Source of the DNA: Iris pallida
Lineage: Eukaryota; Streptophyta; Magnoliopsida; Asparagales; Iridaceae
Direction of reading: 5' to 3'
DNA: 64,000 nucleotides
NCBI GenBank assembly: GCA_029216955.1
Contig: JANAVB010009599.1
Coordinates: 4,566,572-4,630,571, forward strand
The notes under the pieces are model-generated. The model saw only the letters and a program-made list of their open reading frames with translations. It was not told the DNA's origin and searched no databases. The position numbers were made by a program, and so were the translations under genes. This document shows, in pieces, positions 57,599 through 64,000 of this stretch; position 1 is the first letter of the stretch, and the number at the start of each line of letters is the position of its first letter.

Positions 57599-58930
57599 TG
57601 CCATGAAATATAAAAGAGCAGAACAATTATCGGAGGACTGGACTTTTACTTCACGTTACAAACTCGCTTGTACAAAGAAAGCCTAGGGACAAAAGCCTAG
57701 GTACAGCAGACTAAGTACAATTATTTATTTTAGATTCTGGGGGGTGACGATAGAGGCTCGGGAAGGCGACGGCAGCCCTGCCTTACTCCTTGGATGATCG
57801 GTATGCAGCCTTGGCTCCAGAAGATTGCTCGACGTTGAAGAAATGCTCTTTTTGCTCTCTCTCTGCTCTTTTCTCCAAGTCTTCTAATGCTCTCTGATCT
57901 CGAGAAGGGGTCTCTTTGGTTGTGCTATCTTCGTTGTATATTTTTTTTATCAGGAATTGTATATGTTGCAAGGGAATGGCACCTTGCTATTTATAAGAAT
58001 GGGGTATGATCATTAGGGTTTACAATGATTGCTTCCTGGAGATGGCGGCGGCCTGTGGATTGGTCAATCTAGGCCATTCATTTTGAGTGTGATGAATCTG
58101 GGCCGTTAAGTGTAGATTACACCAAATCTTATCAGTAATTAATGCTGATTGGAATAAATCTTCCTCGTGATGATCTGCTGATGTCCACGAATAAATTTGA
58201 TTTATTCTCCTGCCACGTGTCCCAGTTTATTGGGATTTGACCCAATCTCTGATTGTAATAAATCTGGGAGATTGATCGGCTTAGGACACGTATCCTAGGA
58301 ACCGCTGGGGGAGATCTGAACCGTATGAATATTGAGCCGTATAAGGTTTGGGCCGCATAAGGTTTGGGCCACGTGTCAGGGCTGCTCGGGTAGTGGCCCC
58401 CCCTTCGAACCTTTGAACCGCATGGAGATGATCATTACGAGCCGCATAGGGATGCATCTGCCTGAGCCGCATGGAAAGGGTCCTCTTGAGCCGCATAGGA
58501 GAAGGCATCCACTTGGGCCGCATGAGACTGTTTCATCCTGAGCCGCATGGGACGGCTTCATTTTGAACCGCATGTGATGTCTTCGCTCGAGCCGCATATG
58601 AACGCCCACGTGGCAAAGCTACGTGGCACTTTTATGGATCTCGGGGGATTGTGTCAGAGATCTCTTTCTCTTTCCTAGGGGTCTATCATTATGACAGAGT
58701 CATAATTACCTCTCTTGTGTCAGGGCTGTCACTTTTTTCAGAGTTGTCAGCCGTCAAAATAATTAATGCAAGAGGGCGGAGGAGAGGACTGTCCCGCCGT
58801 GTGTCTTTTGAGCCGCATAGGATGTCTGGGGCCGCATAGCCCCTTATGTCGCATGACCCTCTGCGCCGCATGGGCTTTCTGAGCCGCATGGGATTTCCTG
58901 GCCGCATAGATCATTTTCCATGCTTCTACA
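57599..58930 (-). mobile_element. Tat-2 3' LTR
   Basis: On the minus strand it starts TGTAGAAGCATGG, sharing TGTAGAAGC with Tat-1, and ends TTTCATGGCA. It is 1,332 bp. TATA box TATAAATA at 57988-57995 (minus). The outer border at 57599 is inferred from the LINE frame break and a TG dinucleotide, since the partner LTR is outside the window. Confidence 0.7.
57988..57995 (-). promoter_or_regulatory. TATA box of Tat-2 LTR
   Basis: TATAAATA on the minus strand about 940 bp from the U3 start, equivalent to 28845-28852 in Tat-1. Confidence 0.6.
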
Positions 58931-59105
58931 AGACCCCCTTCAAAGTTTTCAATTTGCAAAATTGAAATACTTTGAATAAGAAGCATGGCTGGATATTCTT
59001 CTGGCCGCATATAGAGTCCTGACCGCATGGATATCTTGGTCGCATGGAAAGTTCTGTCGCATGGATATCTTGGCCGTAGGGGACCTTTGTGCCGTATAGC
59101 TTCTT
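58320..59105 (+). repeat. GCCGCAT motif cluster between divergent promoters (Tat-2)
   Basis: Thirteen exact GCCGCAT and about nine one-base variants (ACCGCAT, GTCGCAT, GCCGTAT), all on the plus strand, often as GAGCCGCATRGG. They lie in U3 and in the region between LTR and antisense-gene promoter, the same location as the GCGTAAA cluster of Tat-1. Confidence 0.88.
58931..58985 (-). other. Polypurine tract and conserved hairpin (Tat-2)
   Basis: Minus-strand CTTTGAAGGGGGTCT next to the LTR, within an inverted repeat (TTCAAAGTTTTCAATTT and AAATTGAAATACTTTGAA) bounded by GCTTCT and AGAAGC. Same design as 29551-29612. Confidence 0.75.
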
Positions 59106-59296
59106 GCCACGTGTGCGGGTCTTTAATTGTCTTCACTTCTGTTCGGCGTCGTCTTTGGGGGGAAATCCCAAGGTTCGTCTCATTAAATCTTTTAGATTTT
59201 ATGCCCTGGGTGAATATCGGGGACGAAATTCGAGGAGTCGGTTTCGCTTTTTACGAGGCGGTTACTGATCCACGTGTCCTTCTCCTCTCGTCCTTC

Positions 59297-59304
59297 TATA
59301 AATA
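59297..59304 (+). promoter_or_regulatory. TATA box of Tat-2 antisense gene
   Basis: TATAAATA 99 bp before the ATG at 59396, followed by CT-rich leader (ctttactttctcttttccct). Rightward promoter, back to back with the LTR promoter. Confidence 0.7.
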
Positions 59305-59395
59305 AGAGGCGTTTGGAGAGAGAAAGGGCTTCTTTACTTTCTCTTTTCCCTCAAATCTTCCCTATCTCGATTGTCCTTTTTCTCTTCGATAACAA

Positions 59396-59522
59396 ATGGC
59401 TCCCAAGAAGACCGTGGCAGCAAAGGGCAAGAAGGCAACCTCTACTTCTGCCTCGACTGCGGCTGCTCCTCCGCCGGTCGTAGTACCCGATGTTCATCCT
59501 GATGTTCATCCCCCCATTACTG
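59396..59522 (+). pseudogene. Antisense PMD-like gene of Tat-2, exon 1
   Basis: ATG at 59396 gives MAPKKTVAAKGKKATS, similar to Tat-1 exon 1, then Ala/Pro/Val-rich sequence. Donor TG|GTAAGG at 59522/59523, phase 1. It joins exon 2 at 59898 to read V-NLPVNAAGE. Confidence 0.7.
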
Positions 59523-59897
59523 GTAAGGACAATGTATGAGTTAAAGAACCCTAACTGCTATGGCTACGTCGTATATTTTATGCACGAGCCTTTGTGAGCC
59601 GCATGTTCATCCTATGGTTGAGCTTTGAGCCGCATAAGAAAGCCACTGTGTCCGCATATGCACTTCGTCGACAAAGCCGCATAAGCGACGCTGAGCCGTA
59701 TGGACGATCATTGAACGGAGCCGCATAAGTGCCCTTCTGAGCTGGAGTCGCATGAAGCTTCGTTAAGTTGGAGCCGCATAAGGTTTCATTAAATTGGAGC
59801 CGCATGGATGTTTTCTCGAGCCGCATGAGGCTTGGAAGCACCCAATCAGTTCTCTTTATCCATCCTTTTAACTTATCTTTCTCTGTCTTCTCTTCAG
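59523..59897 (+). other. Intron 1 of Tat-2 antisense gene, motif-rich
   Basis: GTAAGG...CTTCAG. Contains seven exact GCCGCAT (59599-59829) plus variants. The equivalent Tat-1 intron carries GCGTAAA-type motifs, so the motif fills the same two positions in both families. Confidence 0.75.
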
Positions 59898-62283
59898 TGA
59901 ATCTGCCGGTTAATGCTGCTGGAGAACTCTTGGTGGGTAGTGCTCAAGCTGCTCTCGGCTATAGGTACGACCATATTGTTCAGTATATGACAGACCAATT
60001 TTCGAGTGACGAACCTGCGGCTAGATTGAATGCCATCAAGAACCAGCCTTTCCATTTCCTTAACGCTATGATGAACTCCGAGAAATTCGAAGGGGAATAT
60101 TTGAAGCCTGCGTTCTTCTTCGGAGATGCCTTGACTGTGGAGAACAGTCATGTTCTGGAGGTGTCGGAGAACTGGAGTTTTGTCTCTAACGGGATGGCGA
60201 TCCGCATCCCTCAAATGGAGCGACACTTCCCATTATCTTGGTTCAATATGCTCCTACTGGACCGAAAGATGGGAGAGACTTTAACTCCTACCCGATGTGG
60301 GATGTTTGTGGGAGACATCCATTATAACAACAGCATGAAGTCAGTGACTGCAGGCAAGGTGCACACCAGCTGTTCTGTAACGGGATTGGTCCCAGGTACT
60401 TTCTTGAATATGCTGGGCCCCAATTTTACGTTTTCTACCGCCGACACCTTTATAAATCAACTTGCTCGGAAGGGCTCCTACCCCATTGGCCGGTTGATGC
60501 TCCCTAGTTGGGTACATCCTGTTCCATCGTGGACCAATCTGTTTATGTGGATTTTGTAAAAGTATGAGACCTTCTTGTGTGAGATAGGCCTTTATCATGC
60601 TATTCGGGGCTCCAGCTATGGCTTGCCCATAAACAAGAAGTTGTTTATGTCTCTGCTGGAGATGTATAACTGCCGTACGGGAACCTTCTATACACCAGTA
60701 GGGGAAATGGGACTTGCACTCCACGAAATGCATGCGGTCTCCAAGCTTCATTGGGGGGACGAAGCTTTTGAGGTGTATACTCTCACGAACGAGGAGTTCG
60801 AAGATTTGGAAAGACATATCCAGGCTTCGTGCCCCTTTATCAAGAGATATTGTGCCACTACAGCACATGTCATCAGACGGCCAGAAAAGATAACAACTCG
60901 GAAGGGAATGCTCCCCATACCAAGGACTAGGTGCACTATTTCTTCTCGACAGATGCCTCAGGATGAATTACTTCCTGTCGTCCTCGATCCCGGGAGGCGG
61001 TGGAAGACTTGGTGTCGTCGACTAAGAGGGTGGCCACCACCAGTAATAGATTCGGGAGTAAAATCGACTCTTTCGATTATTTCTACCAGGATACCCAAGA
61101 GTTGTCAGAAAAAGCGCTCCTGGCAGGATTTTTGATGGTATGACTGCAAAACTGTGTGGTATCTGGAGGAGCTGGTTCTATCGAGAGGATCAGTCGTAAC
61201 TTCATCCTTCCGGCTGTGAAGTTAGTTTTGCGAATCAGGCTAGCTCTCCTCCCGGCCATGGTGTGCAGCATACACCATGGCCTTTGTACTTTCACATCCA
61301 AGGTTATTGCTCGCGACGTGACCAAGGATTTTGAACGAACTGAGTTGCCCTATCACTATTTGATGGGGTGGCTGTTGATACATTATCCGTCTTTGATGAG
61401 ACCGAGATCTGAAGACGGTGTGACTGATGATGACGCATTTATCTTCCGCTATCGTGATGAGACTTGGGAGTGTGAGACCATACGGGCTTGCCGGATGGCA
61501 TTGGCGAGGGCAGATATGTATCATATTTTTGTATCTGTCCCTCGCTTTACTGCCGAGGACATAGAGGCTGTACATCTTGACGGTATTGCGCCCCCTCAAC
61601 TTCTGGACGGCCAGATGCTCCTATGGCTGCGTAACATCCGCCCCGCACATCTGGTGTATCGTAATCGCAATACTGTTTTTTTGGAGCCTTATCTGCCTAG
61701 CAGGTTTGCCCGTCAGTTTGGATACAGCCAGCTTTGTTTAGACAATCCCAGCTCCTGTCTGGGCTTTGAAGGTAGCCTTCTTGATGGTATCAGGGCTTGA
61801 CAATATTACGATACATTCCATACCCGTACCATTTTCTCAGTCCCTGCTATTAAGGCGTCAGTGGAGATCTTATACATGGCGGCCTTGTACCATGTCATGG
61901 CGAACAAACCCTCGGTCGGTTTTAACCCAGGTGCCAGTTTTATTGTTGGTACCGGCCTGGAGGAAGGGTCCCATGGGGCTAAGAAGAGAAAGACTAGAGT
62001 CGAAGTGCCAGATTTGGATTCTGTGGCTGAGGATGATGAAGGCGACGAGCATGATGGAGATGACTCTACCCTTCCGGCGGCAGACACAGAGGTGGATCAG
62101 CCGCCAATCTTGTCAGATGAGATGTTGGGAGATCAGCCACCCATTACGCTTGGCCCTGCTCAAAAACCTAGCAGGCACGTTTCTCCTGCTGGCGGTATTT
62201 CTCGTTCCCGGAAGCTGGTTGCGACCAGACACCGCCAGCTAACTATAAGAGAAAGCGGATAAGAGGCCAATCCCGTGTCAGAG
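59898..62283 (+). pseudogene. Antisense PMD-like gene of Tat-2, exon 2
   Basis: Main exon. Landmarks: YLKPAFFFGDALT, SWVHPVPSWTNLFMW, GTFYTPVGEMGLALHEMHAV, LPYHYLMGWLL, a HDGIAPPQL-like segment and EPYLPSRFARQFGYSQ (about 61690), the PMD-like signature. Then a basic, acidic and Pro-rich tail (KKRKTRVEVPD). TAA at 60557, a frameshift near 61130, TGA at 61798 and TAA at 62260 break it. The globular part is better kept than in Tat-1 between 61156 and 61800. PMD is assigned by signature; the molecular function is not established. Confidence 0.72.
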
Positions 62284-62361
62284 GTAACCAAACCACCCCC
62301 GATTCTTCCTTCCTTCTTTCCTTCTAGCTTCGATTTTAATCATCTTCTTTCCCACTTGTAG

Positions 62362-63778
62362 GTGTCAAGAGAAGAAGAAAAGTCTCAAGATGCTGATGTG
62401 GTGACTCGGAATGGCGGGGGCTTCCGTGAGTCTGTCTCTGAGATCGCAGAATTTCCTCGAGATGATGCCAATCGAGCCGTATCCCCCTTCGAAGTGACGG
62501 GGACAGAGGACGCTGCCGAGTTTAACTTAGAGATTGCGGATGAGGAGACCATGCCAGTTGCGAATGAGCTGCAACCTCCATGCTCCTCCCTTGGTAAGAT
62601 AAGCCGAATCTTAACCCGTGAGGAGGCCTATCTGCTCTATCATCACGTCCTTCGGGTCACGTCGATTGATTGTTATTCTGGGCATACAGGTCCTGTCTCT
62701 CCAGTGCCAAAGATGGACATTGTTGAGACAAACCCAGCCGAAGGGGCACTGGTGGAGAGGGGTGTATCCCCTCACCTTCCGGCTCATTTTGATGGGCCTT
62801 CTGGGAGCTCGAGTTTAGCGGGCCAGGTATCGGGGCAGTCGAGGCAGGGAACGATGGTCCTTGCGTCATCCTCTGCTCCGGCGGCTCCGATAATCGACCT
62901 TTCTGCCCTACCGAGTATCCATGCTCTCCGGGCGGCGGAAGATGAGTTAGCTGCCATTCACGCATCGTTCTGCTCAGACACTGTTCCCCCGGTGGCAAGC
63001 TCCAGCATCGCTCCTCCGATGTTGCCGTCCCCATTTCCTCTGACGCCGTCCTCTGCGGAAGTTTTGGACGATGCGTTACAGGACGTGGTTGCCAGTTTTC
63101 ATCGTCATTTGAAGAGGGGAATAGAAGCTGCTGTAGAAAGAGGGACCTCACCTTGGCTCGGCAATACGCCCAGGGTCAAATTGATATCCTTAGGAACCTC
63201 CCTGATGATGCAGGGATGGCCGTATTTCTGGAGGCGAAATTGTTAGAGACTGATCAGTTGGTGGCCGAGCTCCGGGTATTGCGGCAGGCTGATCTGTCTG
63301 CGGTTATAAATGAGGAGCGGGGTTCCCTTATCGCCGCCATAGAGAGGAATAAAGCTGCTCGGGACAAAACCAGGTTGGCCATACTGCAGGACCTCAGCGA
63401 TTTATCTGATCGGTATGATCAATTGAGTCACGCGATTGAAGACGTCACAGCTCGGGAGGAGACTGCCTCTCGTGAGATTATTGACACGCGGGAGCAGATT
63501 CTCGTGCTTCAGAGGAAGTTGACTTTCTTGGAGTCCAAACTTGAGGTTGCCCGTACTGACAGGGGGCTAATTGTTCAGGAGGCTGACAGGGTTAATCAAG
63601 CTTCGACTGACCTGGAGACTGCCCTGAAGAAGTTGGAAGACGACTGCTAGACGCTCATGGATTTGGACAATGGGGAGCGGTTATCCCAGGAGGCTGAGCG
63701 TCGGGCTTGACAGCGGATTGAGCGGGGGACCACCTTAGTGAGAAACCGTCTCCTAGAATTGAGTAATGCCGAAATATA
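62362..63778 (+). pseudogene. Antisense PMD-like gene of Tat-2, exon 3
   Basis: It follows a 78-bp intron (62284-62361, GTAACC...TTGTAG). Acidic Ser/Pro-rich linker to about 63100, a frameshift near 63150, then a long coiled coil (63153-63650 and on), for example LAILQDLSDLSDRYDQLSHA and ILVLQRKLTFLESKLEVA. It ends TAG at 63776 after two late stops. The coiled coil is longer and more regular than in Tat-1. Confidence 0.68.
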
Positions 63779-63867
63779 GTCGGCTTTTCTTTCTTTTGTT
63801 TTTTTTTCTCTCTTTTTCTTTTGAACGGGACGTGGTCCCAAACATGTAGTACTTTTTTCTTCCTTCA

Positions 63868-63873
63868 AATAAA
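63868..63873 (+). terminator. Poly(A) signal of Tat-2 antisense gene
   Basis: AATAAA 90 bp after the last stop codon, in a T-rich and then TG-rich 3' region. This supports a separately transcribed plus-strand gene. Confidence 0.5.
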
Positions 63874-64000
63874 AAGTGTTTTCAATTCTACCCTTCATTT
63901 GTATTGCTTACTGTACCTGTGATGTTGTTTGTCCCGCATAGGGGACTTGTTTGTGGACCTGCCATCCATGGCATACCTTGGTTTTAGGTATGGATGACAA

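Larger units (their letters stand above)
57599..64000 (-). mobile_element. Tat-2: second Tat-type element, truncated by the window
   Basis: Contains the 3' LTR (57599-58930), polypurine tract and hairpin, and an antisense PMD-like gene as in Tat-1. Gag-pol and 5' LTR would lie beyond 64000 if the element is complete. It is related to Tat-1 in coding sequence but has a different LTR and a different repeated motif (GCCGCAT), so it is another family of the same lineage. It interrupts the LINE ORF1. Confidence 0.8.

Overview
The window is plant nuclear DNA, almost certainly from a flowering plant. It consists almost entirely of nested reverse-transcribing elements. I see no conventional host gene, rRNA or tRNA gene. 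The plant signature comes from three things: chromodomain Ty3 elements with 2.5-2.8 kb LTRs, Tat/Ogre-type Ty3 elements carrying a plant-mobile-domain (PMD-like) extra gene with introns, and integrated caulimovirid (endogenous pararetrovirus) DNA resembling the florendoviruses.

Layout, outermost to innermost. (0) Host flank: a decayed LTR-like stretch and a CA microsatellite (1-1569) on the left. On the right are CA/TA microsatellites (55790-56104), a C-rich tract and a broken LINE ORF1 (to 57598), then a second Tat-type element that runs off the window (57599-64000). (1) An old chromovirus, Tekay-B, sits in the microsatellite as a recombined tandem: truncated LTR (1570-1953), 3' end of pol (1954-2622), LTR (2623-3331, resuming 46135-48180), decayed gag-pol (48181-53272), LTR (53273-55789). 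(2) A chain of five pararetroviral fragments in alternating orientation is inserted in the middle of that shared LTR: V1 + 3332-5851, V2 - 5852-8345, V3 + 8346-12759, V4 - 12760-28449 and V5 - 28450-46133. V1/V2 and V3/V4 are large inverted repeats. (3) Two retrotransposons landed inside the viral chain. One is the intact, young chromovirus Tekay-A (16174-26864) in V4 RT, with a perfect TGCCA target duplication. The other is Tat-1 (28490-45142) inside V5.

The viral pieces together show this order: tRNA-iMet primer-binding site and leader, capsid region with zinc knuckle, a dUTPase-like domain, an acidic linker, aspartic protease, RT, RNase H, then a separate coiled-coil ORF2 and a promoter with an as-1-like motif, a 40-bp palindrome and a TATA box. 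Paired copies share the same inactivating stops, so they derive from one already broken template. None is intact.

The two Tat-type elements are the most interesting part. Each has gag-pol on the minus strand (seen only in Tat-1) and, on the opposite strand next to the 3' LTR, a three-exon gene with its own TATA box and poly(A) signal. Its product has a PMD-like core and a coiled-coil tail. Between the leftward LTR promoter and the rightward gene promoter, and again in the gene's first intron, lies a dense cluster of one short CpG-containing motif. The motif differs between the elements: GCGTAAA in Tat-1 and GCCGCAT in Tat-2. This looks like a rapidly evolving DNA recognition system (element-encoded protein plus family-specific binding sites), formally similar to the VANC anti-silencing system of VANDAL transposons. 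That interpretation is inference.
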